Shown: positions 7,714-16,499, counted from the stretch's first letter. The stretch: DNA of 64,000 bases from Pseudonocardia terrae (GCF_021343995.1 NZ_JAJTTE010000016.1:1-64000); one strand, 5' to 3'. Notes: generated from the letters alone by a model not told the origin. Numbers and translations are program-made.

Positions 7714-7986
7714 ATGACCGCCGCCCTGCCGTCCGCGCCCGCCGCCCCTCGTGTCCCGGGTGCCGTGACCGTCGCCGTCACCGTGACCGGGGGCCTCGAC
7801 GGCGTCCAGCGCGTCGTGACCCTGCTGCGCGGCCGCGGCTACCCGGTCCGCGAGCTCACCGCCGACCTCGCCGACGACGACACCGGCGCCCTCGGGGTCC
7901 GCCTGCCGCTGACGCCCGAGGAGGCCGAGCTGCTGGTCGCGCGCCTGCACCGGCTGCCGGCCGTGCTGCACGTGACCGTCGGCTGA
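7714..7986 (+). CDS. Small ACT-domain-like protein
   Basis: ATG at 7714 follows GAAGGAG and yields 90 residues. After a short Ala/Pro leader, GAVTVAVTVTGGLDGVQRVVTLLRGRGYPVRELTADL shows the beta-alpha-beta start of an ACT domain, as in the small subunit of acetohydroxyacid synthase. LTPEEAELLVARLHRLPAVLHVTVG gives the second helix and strand. ACT domains bind amino acids and regulate enzymes, but no biosynthetic enzyme lies next to this gene, so it may act in trans. The possible leader peptide just upstream suggests amino-acid-responsive control. Confidence 0.65.
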   Translation: MTAALPSAPAAPRVPGAVTVAVTVTGGLDGVQRVVTLLRGRGYPVRELTADLADDDTGALGVRLPLTPEEAELLVARLHRLPAVLHVTVG

Positions 7987-7998
7987 CGCCGGCCGTCG

Positions 7999-8082
7999 CA
8001 GGCCGAGCCGTCCCAGCAAGCCGTCGCAGCCGAGCCGTCTCAGCCGAGCCGTCTCAGCCGAGCCGCCTCAGCCGAGCCCGGG
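7999..8082. repeat. 14-bp tandem repeats after the ACT gene
   Basis: Units of CAGCCGAGCCGTCT begin at 8027, 8041, 8055 and 8069, the last two slightly altered; weaker copies begin near 7999. The array lies between convergent genes and runs into the last codons of the ABM gene, where it encodes a Gly/Pro-rich tail. It could act as a poorly structured terminator region; no function is evident. Confidence 0.75.
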
Positions 8083-8379
8083 CCCGCCCACCGGGGTGAG
8101 CTCGATGTACTCGGGCGGGCCCGCGAGCAGCGGCAGCACCGCGCCGAGGCCGGCCTCGCCGAGGTCGCGCTCCAGCGCGGCTTCGGACGCCGCCTCGTCC
8201 GCCCACACCTCGGTGACCCAGACGGCGTCCTCCTCGTCCGGAGCGCGGTTGACGATGTACAGCTCGCAGCCCGGCGCCGACCGCATGCCCTCGGCGACCC
8301 GGAGCATGCCCTCGGCCAGTGCGCCCCCGTCCCCGGGGGTCGCGATCATGCGGACGTACCTGCCGACGCGGGCGCTCAT
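8068..8379 (-). CDS. Antibiotic-biosynthesis-monooxygenase (ABM) family protein
   Basis: The 103-residue product has the ferredoxin-like ABM fold in order: VGRYVRMIATPG (strand 1), a helix (LAEGMLRVAEGMRSAPG), CELYIVNRAPDEEDAVWVTEVWADEAASEAAL and a second helix. The VWVTEVWADEAA block is typical of putative quinol monooxygenases of the YgiN group, small cofactor-free dimers in the cytoplasm. The C-terminus runs into a tandem repeat. It is followed by the esterase gene on the same strand's upstream side with a 24-bp gap, so the two may be co-transcribed; substrate unknown. Confidence 0.8.
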   Translation of the reverse strand: MSARVGRYVRMIATPGDGGALAEGMLRVAEGMRSAPGCELYIVNRAPDEEDAVWVTEVWADEAASEAALERDLGEAGLGAVLPLLAGPPEYIELTPVGGPGLG

Positions 8380-8403
8380 GCGGCGACGGTAACCGCGCCG
8401 GGG

Positions 8404-9915
8404 TCAGGCGGCGGTGACCGGGTCGGCGGCCGCGTCGACCGACGGCGTGCCGAAGCGCCGCAGCACCCGGCCCTCGGCGGTGAAGGCCGGCCAGCCCGGT
8501 GCGCCGGTCCGGGCGAACGCCGTCCAGGCGGCGACCATCTCGTCGGCCAGTGCGCGAGGCGGGTCCTCGCCGGCCAGGGCGTCGGGCCCGGCGGCGCGTT
8601 CCGGCGTGCCGAACACGAACGGCAGGTCCAGGGCGTGGCAGGCGCCCAGCCCACCGCCGAAGGCGGGGGAGCGCCAGCCGAACTCGTAGACGTGGGTGGC
8701 GCCGGAGCCCGTCCCGGTGTGCGCGAGAGCGAGGCGCAGCGCCGGACCGCGGAACACCAGATCGGTGAGCACGGCGCCGTACCGCTCGCCCGGCGTGGTC
8801 CCGGTGCCCGCGGCCAGCAGCTCCGCGGCCTGCGGGTGTACGGCGCCGAGCCCGGCGAGGGCCTGGGCGTCGGTCAGCGCGCCGAGCACCCCGGTCGGCA
8901 CGAGGTAGAGGTTCATCTCCTCGGCGTTGAAGCCGGTGATCACGTCAATGCCTGCGGCAGAGCCCTCGGCGACGGCGTCGAGCGGGGAGCGCGGCAGGAC
9001 GTCGTCGCCCACCACCGGGCAGAACCCGCCGAGCCCGAAGCCGGGATCGACGCCGTCGGGTTCCCGCAGGTCGCCGCGCTTGAGCGGATCGGCCATGCGG
9101 TCCTGCGCGGCCAGGGTGTCGGTCAGGGAGCGCCCGCGGAAGGCCTCGGCGGTGGGCTCCACGCCGAGCTCGGCCGCCACGCGCGCGGCGAACCCGCGCA
9201 ACGGCCCCTCGCTGTGCACCATCTCCGCGCCGCCGCTCTGCACGATCGCCCGGCGGAACAGCCCGGCCGCGCGCGGCGAGCCGAGCAGGCTGCCGACGCT
9301 CATCGCGCCCGCGGACTCCCCGAACACCGTGACCTGCGCGGCGTCGCCGCCGAACGCGGCCGCGTTCTCCTGGACCCATGCCAGGGCCGCGAGCTGGTCG
9401 CGCAGCCCGATGTTGGTGGCCCCGCCGGCCAGCGGGAGGAAACCCTCGATCCCCAGCCGGTAGGTCACCGACACGAGCACGACGCCGGCGCGGGCCAGCG
9501 CGGTCCCGTCGTAGACCGGGGCGCCCGGCTCGCCGGCGACGAACGCGCCGCCGTGCACGAAGACCATCACGGGCAGTCCGGAGCCGCCGGGGTCCGGCGT
9601 CCAGACGTCGACGGTCAGGTAGTCGTCGCCCGGCCGCCAGCCCTGTCCGACGACGGGGGAGAGGTCCAGGGCGCCGAAGGTGCGCGGCGGCTGCGGGGCG
9701 TTCGGGCCGGCGGTGGTGCAGTCCCGCACCCCGTCCCAGGCGGGTGCCGGCGCGGGCGCGGCGAACCGGAGCGGGCCGACGGGCGGTGCCGCGTAGGGCA
9801 CGCCCAGGAACCGGGCAACCCCGTCCTTCTCGACGCCCCGGATCCGGCCTGCGGTGGTGACCGCCTCCGGCGCCCGGCGGCCCTGGTCCTCGACCGACCG
9901 CTCGCTCGTCTGCAC
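8404..9915 (-). CDS. Type-B carboxylesterase/lipase
   Basis: A GTG at 9915 gives 503 residues, the usual size for this alpha/beta-hydrolase family. The N-terminal GRIRGVEKDGVARFLGVPYAAPPVG is diagnostic, followed by the oxyanion region PVMVFVHGGAFVAG and the nucleophile elbow VTVFGESAGAMSVG containing the catalytic Ser. The acidic residue and the His (GACHALDLPFVFG) are in the expected places. There is no signal peptide, so it is probably cytoplasmic and hydrolyses esters of unknown type. Its start faces the sugar dehydrogenase gene 18 bp upstream on the same strand, suggesting a shared transcript. Confidence 0.92.
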   Translation of the reverse strand: MQTSERSVEDQGRRAPEAVTTAGRIRGVEKDGVARFLGVPYAAPPVGPLRFAAPAPAPAWDGVRDCTTAGPNAPQPPRTFGALDLSPVVGQGWRPGDDYLTVDVWTPDPGGSGLPVMVFVHGGAFVAGEPGAPVYDGTALARAGVVLVSVTYRLGIEGFLPLAGGATNIGLRDQLAALAWVQENAAAFGGDAAQVTVFGESAGAMSVGSLLGSPRAAGLFRRAIVQSGGAEMVHSEGPLRGFAARVAAELGVEPTAEAFRGRSLTDTLAAQDRMADPLKRGDLREPDGVDPGFGLGGFCPVVGDDVLPRSPLDAVAEGSAAGIDVITGFNAEEMNLYLVPTGVLGALTDAQALAGLGAVHPQAAELLAAGTGTTPGERYGAVLTDLVFRGPALRLALAHTGTGSGATHVYEFGWRSPAFGGGLGACHALDLPFVFGTPERAAGPDALAGEDPPRALADEMVAAWTAFARTGAPGWPAFTAEGRVLRRFGTPSVDAAADPVTAA

Positions 9916-9933
9916 GGTCTCCGGTCTACCGGA

Positions 9934-11064
9934 TCACGGCAGCGGAAGCACGAGAATGCGGTCGTCGTCGGGGCCGGGGTCGCCCCGGCCGTCCCGGTTG
10001 CTGGTGGTGAACCACAGCGACTTCCCGTCCGGCGCCGCCGCGACGGTGCGGATGCGGCCGTACGTGCCCTGGAACAGCACCTGCGGCTCGCCCAGCGACC
10101 CGTCCGGGTTCACCGGGTAGCGGAAGAGCCGTTCGCCGCCGAGCGCGCCGGCGTAGAGCGCGCCGTCCGCGTAGGTCAGGCCGCTCCACGAGGCGTCGTC
10201 CGTGCGCTGCTGGGCCAGCGGGTCGACGAAGCCGTCGCGGCCCTCCGGGCCCTCCACCTCCGGCCAGCCGTAGTTCGCACCCGGCGTGATCAGGTTGATC
10301 TCGTCCCAGGTGCTCTGGCCGAACTCCGCCGAGTACAGCCGCCCGGACGGATCCCAGGCCAGGCCCTGCGGGTTGCGGTGGCCGAGGCTGTAGACCGCAG
10401 TGCCGAACGGGTTGCCGAGTGCCGCCTGCCCGTCCTTGGTGAGCCGCAGGATCTTCCCGCCCGGGTCGTCCCGGTCCTGGGCCGGCTCGCCGCGGCCCGC
10501 CTCGCCCGTCGCGACGTACAGGAAGCCGTCCGGGCCGAACGCGATCCGGCCGCCGTCGTGGTTGCCGCCCTTCGGGATCCCGATGAGGATCTCCTGCTGC
10601 CGCGACCCGTCGATCGTGCCGTCCGGGTTCGCCGTGAGCCGGACGACCCGGTTGTCGTCCGAGGTCGTGAACATGACGTAGACACCGCGGTCGGTGGCGT
10701 AGTCGGGGGAGAGCGCGATCCCGAGCAGCCCGCCCTCCCCGGTCGGCGTGACGCCGTCGACCCTGCCCAGCCTCGTCACCGCGCCGTCCGGGGCGACCCG
10801 GGAGATCGTCGCCGGGATCCGTTCGGTGACCAGCGCGGAGCCGTCCGGCAGGAAGGCGATGCCCCACGGCACCTCGAGGCCCGACGCCAGCACCCGCGGC
10901 TCGCCGGCCGTCGGTGCGCTCTGTGGGGAGGCGGACGGGGTGCCGGGCGGGCCGGGCGACGTGGGCGCCGGGGCGGACCCGGCGCAGGCCGCCGTGAGGG
11001 TCAGCGCGCCCGCGAGCAGCAGCGCGGCGCCGGTCCGGAGGGGGAGGGCGGTGGGGGAGCGCAC
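9934..11064 (-). CDS. PQQ-type sugar/sorbosone dehydrogenase lipoprotein
   Basis: The 376-residue product begins at a GTG with a lipoprotein signal ending in LTLTAAC, so Cys27 is the probable lipid anchor. The rest is a six-bladed beta-propeller of the soluble glucose dehydrogenase family: PWGIAFLPDGSALVTER, GEGGLLGIALSPDYATDRGVYVMFT, GGNHDGGRIAFGPDGFLYVATGE, GHRNPQGLAWDPSGRLYSAEFGQ and GANYGWPEVEG. His in GGNHDGG and GHRNP matches the catalytic and PQQ-site region. It should oxidise sugars or related alcohols at the outer face of the membrane; whether PQQ is used is not shown. Confidence 0.9.
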   Translation of the reverse strand: MRSPTALPLRTGAALLLAGALTLTAACAGSAPAPTSPGPPGTPSASPQSAPTAGEPRVLASGLEVPWGIAFLPDGSALVTERIPATISRVAPDGAVTRLGRVDGVTPTGEGGLLGIALSPDYATDRGVYVMFTTSDDNRVVRLTANPDGTIDGSRQQEILIGIPKGGNHDGGRIAFGPDGFLYVATGEAGRGEPAQDRDDPGGKILRLTKDGQAALGNPFGTAVYSLGHRNPQGLAWDPSGRLYSAEFGQSTWDEINLITPGANYGWPEVEGPEGRDGFVDPLAQQRTDDASWSGLTYADGALYAGALGGERLFRYPVNPDGSLGEPQVLFQGTYGRIRTVAAAPDGKSLWFTTSNRDGRGDPGPDDDRILVLPLP

Positions 11065-11210
11065 GGGCCGAACCTAGCCGTCGGAACCCTTCCGGGCGCG
11101 ACGAACCCGACGGGATGGGAGGAAAGCGACATCCGGGTGGGGCCTGCACCCGGGCGGTCCGGTGGGTGGCCCCGCTCCGCCGCCCACCGACGTCGGGCAC
11201 TCTGGAGGGC

Positions 11211-11939
11211 ATGACCGTGGACCACATCCTGCTGGCGATCCCGCCGCTGGCGGTGTACCTGATCGTCGGGCTCGTGGTGGGTGTGGAGAGCCTCGGCATC
11301 CCCCTGCCCGGCGAGATCGTCCTGGTCAGCGCGGCGCTGCTGGCGTCGCACCATCAGCTGGCGGTCGACCCGGTCGCGGTGGGTGGGGCCGCGATCGCCG
11401 GCGCCGTCGTCGGCGACTCGATCGGCTACCTGATCGGCCGCCGCTACGGCATGACCCTGTTCGACCGGCTCGGCAGGCGCTTCCCGAAGCACTTCGGACC
11501 GCGGCACGTCGCGCTGGCCGAGCGCTTCTTCGGCCGCTGGGGCATGTGGGCGGTGTTCTTCGGCCGGTTCGTCGCCCTGCTGCGGATCTTCGCGGGGCCG
11601 CTCGCCGGGGCGCTGCGGATGCACTACCCGCGCTTCCTCGTCGCGAACGTCGCGGGGGCGATCGCGTGGGCCGGCGGGACCACCGCCGCCGTGTACTACC
11701 TGGGGATCGTCGCCGAGAAGTGGCTGTCCCGGTTCTCCTGGGTCGGCCTCGGCGTGGCGGTCGTCGTGGGTGTCGCCGTCGCGCTCGTGGTGCGGCGGCG
11801 CACCCACCGGATGCTCGACGAGGTCGAGGTCCCGGATCAGGCCGCACCGGTGTCGGCGGGCGACGACACGGCGGGCTCCGCCGGCACCACCGGTCCGGCC
11901 GGCACCGCCGGCTCCACGGCCCCGACCTCGGCCCCGTGA
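11211..11939 (+). CDS. DedA-family membrane protein
   Basis: ATG at 11211 gives 242 residues. ESLGIPLPGEIVLVSAALLA carries the conserved Glu and PGE of the family; later FFGRFVALLRIFAGPLAGALRMHYPRFLVANVAGAIAW holds the FxxRFxPxxR-type motif. Four or five membrane helices are visible. DedA proteins are linked to undecaprenyl phosphate or phospholipid flipping and membrane homeostasis. The C-terminal 35 residues are Ala/Gly/Thr-rich and overlap the 3' end of the asparaginase gene by 103 bp, so this tail may have grown by stop-codon loss. The start lies in the sequence upstream of the sugar dehydrogenase gene, which diverges from it. Confidence 0.9.
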   Translation: MTVDHILLAIPPLAVYLIVGLVVGVESLGIPLPGEIVLVSAALLASHHQLAVDPVAVGGAAIAGAVVGDSIGYLIGRRYGMTLFDRLGRRFPKHFGPRHVALAERFFGRWGMWAVFFGRFVALLRIFAGPLAGALRMHYPRFLVANVAGAIAWAGGTTAAVYYLGIVAEKWLSRFSWVGLGVAVVVGVAVALVVRRRTHRMLDEVEVPDQAAPVSAGDDTAGSAGTTGPAGTAGSTAPTSAP

Positions 11940-12850
11940 CCGAGAACCGGCACGTGGCCGGCGGCATCGAGCTCCGGGGAACGCACCCCCAGGGCGCGCA
12001 GGGTCGCCGCGACCACGGCCGGGACTGGCCGTGCGGCGCCGTCGAGCACCGTGAGGGCCAGCGCCCGACCGTCGGGTAGCGAGGCGGCGAACACGCCCTC
12101 CGCCCCGTCCTTCGCGACGAGCCCGGGCACGGCCCGCAGGATGCGCGTCACCGGGCGGGCGGGCCCGCCGAGCCACTCCGGGTACGCCCGGACCGCCGCG
12201 GCGACCCGGCCCTCGGGGCTCGCGGGGTCGGCGGTCGCGATCGCGGCGAAGGCGCGGGCCAGCCCGGCGACGGTGCAGGAGAACAACGGTGCACCGCAGC
12301 CGTCGACGGCCACGTGGCGCACCTCGTCGCCGGTCAGCGCCTCGACGTGCCGGCGGATCGCCCGCTGCAGCGGGTGCGCGGGATCGAGGTACGTGCCCGT
12401 GTCCCACCCCGCGGCCACGCAGGTCGCGAGCATCGCGGCGTGCTTGCCCGAGCAGTTCTGGGCGACCGGCTCCGGTGCCGAGCCTGCGGCGCGCCAGGCC
12501 GCGGCGGCGCCGGGGTCGAGCGGGAGGTCCGGGGTGTTGCGCAGCGCGCCCGTGTCGAGCCCGGCCGCGGCGAGGATCCGGGCCGCGCCCGCGCGGTGCA
12601 TCGGCAGGCCGGCGTGGCTGGCGGCCGCGAGCGCGAGCAGCTCGCCGTCGAGGTCCAGCCCGGCGCGCAGCATCGCGGCCGCCTGGACGGGCTTGAGTGC
12701 CGAGCGCGGGAAGAAGGTGGTGCCGGGCCGGCCGATCTGCGGCCCGTCGATCGTCGCCAGGTGCCCCAGGTGCACCGACTCGACCACCCCGGACCGGACG
12801 ACGGTGGCCAGGGTCCCGGCCCCCGTCGCGACACTGCTCGCCTCGCCCAC
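11837..12850 (-). CDS. L-asparaginase II (AnsA-like) family protein
   Basis: GTG at 12850 is chosen because the family's conserved start LATVVRSGVVESVHLGHLATID follows soon after; length is then 337 residues. Other family blocks are FFPRSALKPVQAAAMLRAG, LALAAASHAGLPMHRAGAARIL, PVAQNCSGKHAAMLATCVAAGWDTGTYLDPAHPLQRAI and VDGCGAPLFSCTVAGLARAFA. These match the asparaginase II group first studied in Rhizobium etli, which hydrolyses L-asparagine to aspartate and ammonia and is unrelated to the E. coli type. No signal peptide is present. The last residues form a Val/Pro/Ala tail antisense to the DedA tail. Confidence 0.88.
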   Translation of the reverse strand: MGEASSVATGAGTLATVVRSGVVESVHLGHLATIDGPQIGRPGTTFFPRSALKPVQAAAMLRAGLDLDGELLALAAASHAGLPMHRAGAARILAAAGLDTGALRNTPDLPLDPGAAAAWRAAGSAPEPVAQNCSGKHAAMLATCVAAGWDTGTYLDPAHPLQRAIRRHVEALTGDEVRHVAVDGCGAPLFSCTVAGLARAFAAIATADPASPEGRVAAAVRAYPEWLGGPARPVTRILRAVPGLVAKDGAEGVFAASLPDGRALALTVLDGAARPVPAVVAATLRALGVRSPELDAAGHVPVLGHGAEVGAVEPAVPAGPVVPAEPAVSSPADTGAA

Positions 12851-12903
12851 GGACGGGCACGCTAGCCGCCGCCCGCCCGGCCCGCTGCCCGTCACGGCGA
12901 GGA

Positions 12904-14112
12904 TCACGCGCCGACGACGCCCGGGGCCAGCCTCGGCGGGTTCGGTCCGTAGGCGTTGCCGCGCGCGGCCCGGGCGCGCACACCGGGCAGCCCGAAGACC
13001 CACCGGAGAGCGGCCGGCGGGGCGATCGCGCGGTCCCGCTCGCGCGCCTGCACCACCCGCCGCTCGGTGCGGACCTGCTGGGCCTGCACCGTGCGGATCG
13101 CCGGCTCCCGGTCGCCCTGCACCGCGATCAGGTCGCTCTCGTGCACGCCGCCCGCGCGCAGGGCCGGGACCAGCCGGTTCGCCGCGGCGACGGCGTCCTG
13201 CAGGGCCATGAGGATGCCGTTGCCGCCGACCGGGGAGATGACGTGCGCGGCGTCGCCGATCAGCAGCAGGCCCGGCCGCCACCAGCGCTCCACCCGGGCG
13301 ATGTCGACCGACAGCAGGGTCGTCTGCCGCAGGTCGGTGAGCAGGTCGACGCGGTCGGCCAGCCACGGCACGTGCGTACGCAGGAACGCACGGATCGGCT
13401 CGACGCCGGCCTTCCGCGCGGCCGGGAAGCCGCCCTTGGGTAGCGACCAGCCGACCTGCCAGTCCTCCGGCCCGCCGAGCAGCCCGACGTAGTGGTCGGC
13501 GCCGAAGTAGAGGTCGACGTCGGCCTCGGGCGGGTCGTCCGGGCGGCGGGGCAGCGTGAACCACAGGATGTCCGTCTGCGCGCCGAGCGAGCGGGCCGGC
13601 AACCCGGCCAGGGCCCGCACCTTGGAGAAACGGCCGTCGGCGCCGACGACCAGGCTCGCCGGGAGCTCCTCCTCGCCGATCCGCACGCCCGTCACCACCC
13701 CGTGCTCCTCGAGTAGCGCCGAGACCCGCGCCGAGGTGCGCAGCTCGAACGCCGGCAGCGCGGCGGCCTTCGCCGCGAGGAAGTCGAGGAACCGGGCCTG
13801 CGGCATGAGCGCGACGTACGGGAAGCGGCTGTCGAGCGCGCCGTAGTCGGCCGGGGTGAGCGTGCCGGCGGGGGTGTGGAAGCGGAAGTACCGGGCGGGG
13901 AAGTGCGGGAGCCGGAGCAGCTCGTCGGCCAGCCCCAGCTCGTCGAGCAGCTCGAGGGTCCACGGATGCAGCGAGTCGCCGCGGAACCGGCGGTCGAAGT
14001 CGCGGTGCGCCTCCAGCAGCGTCACCGGCACCCCGGCCCGCGCCAGCAGGTAGGCCAGCAGCATCCCGCCGGGCCCGCCGCCGACCACACGGACCGGTGT
14101 CGTCGCGCTCAT
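12904..14112 (-). CDS. FAD-dependent aromatic-hydroxylase-like monooxygenase
   Basis: ATG at 14112 gives 402 residues. The N-terminal VRVVGGGPGGMLLAYLLARAGVPVTLLEAHRDFDR is the FAD-binding GxGxxG fold, ASLVVGADGRFSKVRALAGL is the DG motif and GLLLIGDAAHVISPVGGNGILMALQDAVAAANRL is the GD motif that binds FAD ribityl. This is the class A flavin monooxygenase (p-hydroxybenzoate hydroxylase) architecture. Substrate is not predictable. It diverges from the LtrA gene across a 96-bp spacer with an inverted repeat. It lies 53 bp from the asparaginase gene on the same strand, so it may share a transcript with it. Confidence 0.9.
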   Translation of the reverse strand: MSATTPVRVVGGGPGGMLLAYLLARAGVPVTLLEAHRDFDRRFRGDSLHPWTLELLDELGLADELLRLPHFPARYFRFHTPAGTLTPADYGALDSRFPYVALMPQARFLDFLAAKAAALPAFELRTSARVSALLEEHGVVTGVRIGEEELPASLVVGADGRFSKVRALAGLPARSLGAQTDILWFTLPRRPDDPPEADVDLYFGADHYVGLLGGPEDWQVGWSLPKGGFPAARKAGVEPIRAFLRTHVPWLADRVDLLTDLRQTTLLSVDIARVERWWRPGLLLIGDAAHVISPVGGNGILMALQDAVAAANRLVPALRAGGVHESDLIAVQGDREPAIRTVQAQQVRTERRVVQARERDRAIAPPAALRWVFGLPGVRARAARGNAYGPNPPRLAPGVVGA

Positions 14113-14149
14113 GGTCCTCACGCTACCCGCTCGACGGCAAAGCCTCTCG

Positions 14150-14165
14150 ATGATCGAGTGATCAT
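14150..14165. promoter_or_regulatory. Perfect inverted repeat ATGATC-GAGT-GATCAT
   Basis: A 16-bp element with perfect 6-bp arms sits in the divergent spacer between the flavin monooxygenase and LtrA genes. It is AT-rich against a very GC-rich background, as expected for a repressor operator covering one or both promoters. No regulator gene is adjacent. Confidence 0.45.
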
Positions 14166-14208
14166 TCCGGGCTGTCGGCCACGTTCCGGGCCTGGCACGA
14201 TGCCCGGC

Positions 14209-15429
14209 ATGGCCACGCCGCGGCGGACGAGGGTGGAGACGGTCGGCGAGGGCGCGGCGGTCACCACGCTCGAGCTCTTCTTCGACCTCGTATTCGTGTT
14301 CGCGCTCACCCGCGCCACCGACTGGATGGCCGAGGACCCGACCGCCGAGGTCGTGCTCCGGGGCGTGCTGATCCTCGTCGTCATGTGGTGGGCGTGGGTC
14401 GGCTACTCCTGGCTCGGCAACGTCGCCAAGGCCGACGAGGGCCTGATCAGGGTCGGCATGCTCGTCGCGATGGCCGGGGTGTTCCTCGCCTCGATCACCA
14501 TCCCCGAGGCGTTCGACGACCTGCCCGGCGGCCTGTCCGGGCCCGTCGTGTTCGCGGTCGCGTACTTCATCGTCCGGATCGTGCACCTCGGCATGTTCTG
14601 GATCTGCAGCCGCGACGACCCGCAGCTGCGCGGCCAGGTCGTGCGGTGGATCCCGTCCGTGGTGCTGGGCACGGTGCTGCTGCTCCTCGCCTCGCAGGCC
14701 GAGGGCTGGGTGCAGACCGCGCTCTGGGCGGGCGCCCTGCTCGGCGACTACGTGGGCACCGCGCTGGCCGGCGCCTCCTGGCGGCTGAACTCCGCGAGCC
14801 ACTTCGCCGAGCGGCACGGGTTGATCATCATCGTGGCGCTCGGCGAGTCGATCGTGTCCATCGGCATCGGCGTGGCCGCACTGCCGATCTCCTGGCCGAT
14901 CATCATCGGGAGCGTGCTCGGACTCGCGGTCGCGGGCGCGATGTGGTGGGCCTACTTCGACGTCACCTCGATCCTCACCGAGCACGCCCTCGCCGAGGCG
15001 ACCGGCGAGCGGCAGATCAGGCTGGCCCGCGGCGGCTACACCTTCCTGCACCTGCCGATGGTCGTCGGGATCATCCTCATGTCGCTCGGCCTCAAGAAGG
15101 CCCTGACCTTCATCGGCGGCGGCGAGGGGCACACGCTCGGCGAGCCGCTCTACGGCATCCCGCTCGCCGCGCTCTACGGCGGCGCGGCGATCTACCTCTT
15201 CGCGCACGTCTGGTTCAAGCGCTACATGATCGGCACGCTGAACGTGGAGCGCATCGTCGTCGGCGTGGTGCTGCTCGCGATCACGCCGCTGGTCGCGATG
15301 GTCCCGGCCGTCGTCGCGCTGCTGATCCTGGCCGTGGTCCTCTGCGGTCTCGTCGGCTACGAGACCCACCGGTTCCGCGAGCTCCGCCACCAGGTGCGGC
15401 ACGGGCAGGCGGGGCGCGCGGAGCAGTGA
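14209..15429 (+). CDS. Low temperature requirement A (LtrA) family membrane protein
   Basis: The product is 406 residues from ATG 14209 (an in-frame ATG at 14200 is an alternative). The signature is near the start: VTTLELFFDLVFVFALTRATDWM. About ten membrane helices follow, including WAWVGYSWLGNVA, HFAERHGLIIIVALGESIVSIGIGV (conserved ERHGL and GES) and a C-terminal helix. LtrA was named from a Listeria mutant unable to grow at low temperature; the biochemical role is unknown and the family is widespread in actinobacteria. It is a single gene with no operon partner. Confidence 0.92.
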   Translation: MATPRRTRVETVGEGAAVTTLELFFDLVFVFALTRATDWMAEDPTAEVVLRGVLILVVMWWAWVGYSWLGNVAKADEGLIRVGMLVAMAGVFLASITIPEAFDDLPGGLSGPVVFAVAYFIVRIVHLGMFWICSRDDPQLRGQVVRWIPSVVLGTVLLLLASQAEGWVQTALWAGALLGDYVGTALAGASWRLNSASHFAERHGLIIIVALGESIVSIGIGVAALPISWPIIIGSVLGLAVAGAMWWAYFDVTSILTEHALAEATGERQIRLARGGYTFLHLPMVVGIILMSLGLKKALTFIGGGEGHTLGEPLYGIPLAALYGGAAIYLFAHVWFKRYMIGTLNVERIVVGVVLLAITPLVAMVPAVVALLILAVVLCGLVGYETHRFRELRHQVRHGQAGRAEQ

Positions 15430-15589
15430 GTCTCGCGGCGCCCACGAGAGGCCTGTGAGGCCTGGCGCATCGTCATCCCGACGTGGTCCCCGCTCCGGTC
15501 GTCCCGGGCTCGTAAGCCGCCCTCCGCACTGCCCGCCACCGGAGGTCCTGGATCAGGACTCCCGGCACGCGAGCCCCGCGTCGCCTCGC
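15430..15589. other. Intergenic spacer between convergent genes
   Basis: About 160 bp between the convergent LtrA and PPOX-fold genes. I see no convincing frame, repeat or terminator hairpin in it. Confidence 0.5.
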
Positions 15590-16495
15590 TCAGTTGAAGC
15601 GGGAGTACGCGGGCTCCGACCACCTCGAGGGGAAGGCGTTCTCGGTCCAGACCGCTCCGGTGATCCGGAAGACGGTCTCCCGTCCCGTGGCGGCGCGCGA
15701 GGCCGCAGCCCCCACCGACGGGCGCACCTCGGACGTGCCGGTCAGCTGCAGGGTCCCTCCCGACCGCCAGTCCGGGAGGAACAGCCCCGCCGCGGGGTTC
15801 ACGCGGAGGTTGCCCGCCGTCATCATCATCGCGTTGCCGACGTAGTCCGGCCAGGTCAGCTCGGTCGGCGAGACGACCCTGACGAAGCCGGGGTCGCCGC
15901 CCTTGTGCGAGACGTCCGCGCCGCCCGCCGCGGCCGTCGCGATGAAGAAGGTGTCGGCGGCCGCCACCAGGTCCGCCTGACCGGGATCGAGTGCCGTACC
16001 CCGTGTCGCCATGGGCGGGCGGTCCATCGGCGGTCCCTGCTGCACGGCGCGGGCCTGGATGTACTTGGGGCAGTTGCCGAACGCCTGGTGCACCTCCACC
16101 TCGGCGCCCCCGTCGACGCGCCGCCACCGCCCGTTGATCCGCAACCGCTTGCGCGTCACGAGGTCGATGACCAGAGTGCCGACGTCCGTCTCGTCCCGCA
16201 GGACGTCGGCCAGGGGGTCCGTCGGCGGCACGTCCGCCGTCGCCCGCAGCGTGTACGGGTCCGCGGCGGACAGGAACCCCTCGGGGCCGTTCAGGCTGGT
16301 GGCCCAGACGCGTCCGTCGCGGTCGCGGGCGCCCAGCACCAGCATGCGTTGCCGCTGCAGGAACTCGAACGCCCCGCGGGGGATCGTGCTCGCGATGATC
16401 GGCCGGACCCGCTCGGCCATCTCGGAGGTCCCGGCCTCCCGCTGCGCGATGAGCTCGCCGTCGTGGAAGGCGAGGTGGTCGATCCGGTCGGCCAT
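15590..16495 (-). CDS. Pyridoxamine-5'-phosphate-oxidase-like flavoprotein
   Basis: The 301-residue product has the split-barrel FMN fold: FLQRQRMLVLGARDRDGRVWATSLNGPEGFL near the N-terminus and DTFFIATAAAGGADVSHKGGDPGFVRVVSPTELTWPDYVGNAMMMTAGNLRVNPAAGLFLPDW in the second half. The latter matches the PPOX/general stress-type group in which two half domains are fused. Such proteins bind FMN, F420 or heme; ligand and substrate are unknown. The start codon lies 4 bp after the DsrE gene's stop, so the two are one operon, probably under the TetR repressor whose site lies upstream of DsrE. Confidence 0.82.
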   Translation of the reverse strand: MADRIDHLAFHDGELIAQREAGTSEMAERVRPIIASTIPRGAFEFLQRQRMLVLGARDRDGRVWATSLNGPEGFLSAADPYTLRATADVPPTDPLADVLRDETDVGTLVIDLVTRKRLRINGRWRRVDGGAEVEVHQAFGNCPKYIQARAVQQGPPMDRPPMATRGTALDPGQADLVAAADTFFIATAAAGGADVSHKGGDPGFVRVVSPTELTWPDYVGNAMMMTAGNLRVNPAAGLFLPDWRSGGTLQLTGTSEVRPSVGAAASRAATGRETVFRITGAVWTENAFPSRWSEPAYSRFN

Positions 16496-16499
16496 GACG

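Noticed and set aside
8635-11214. 859-codon plus-strand frame
   Set aside because: It lies over the esterase and sugar dehydrogenase genes, which show clear family motifs on the minus strand; composition is typical of an antisense shadow.
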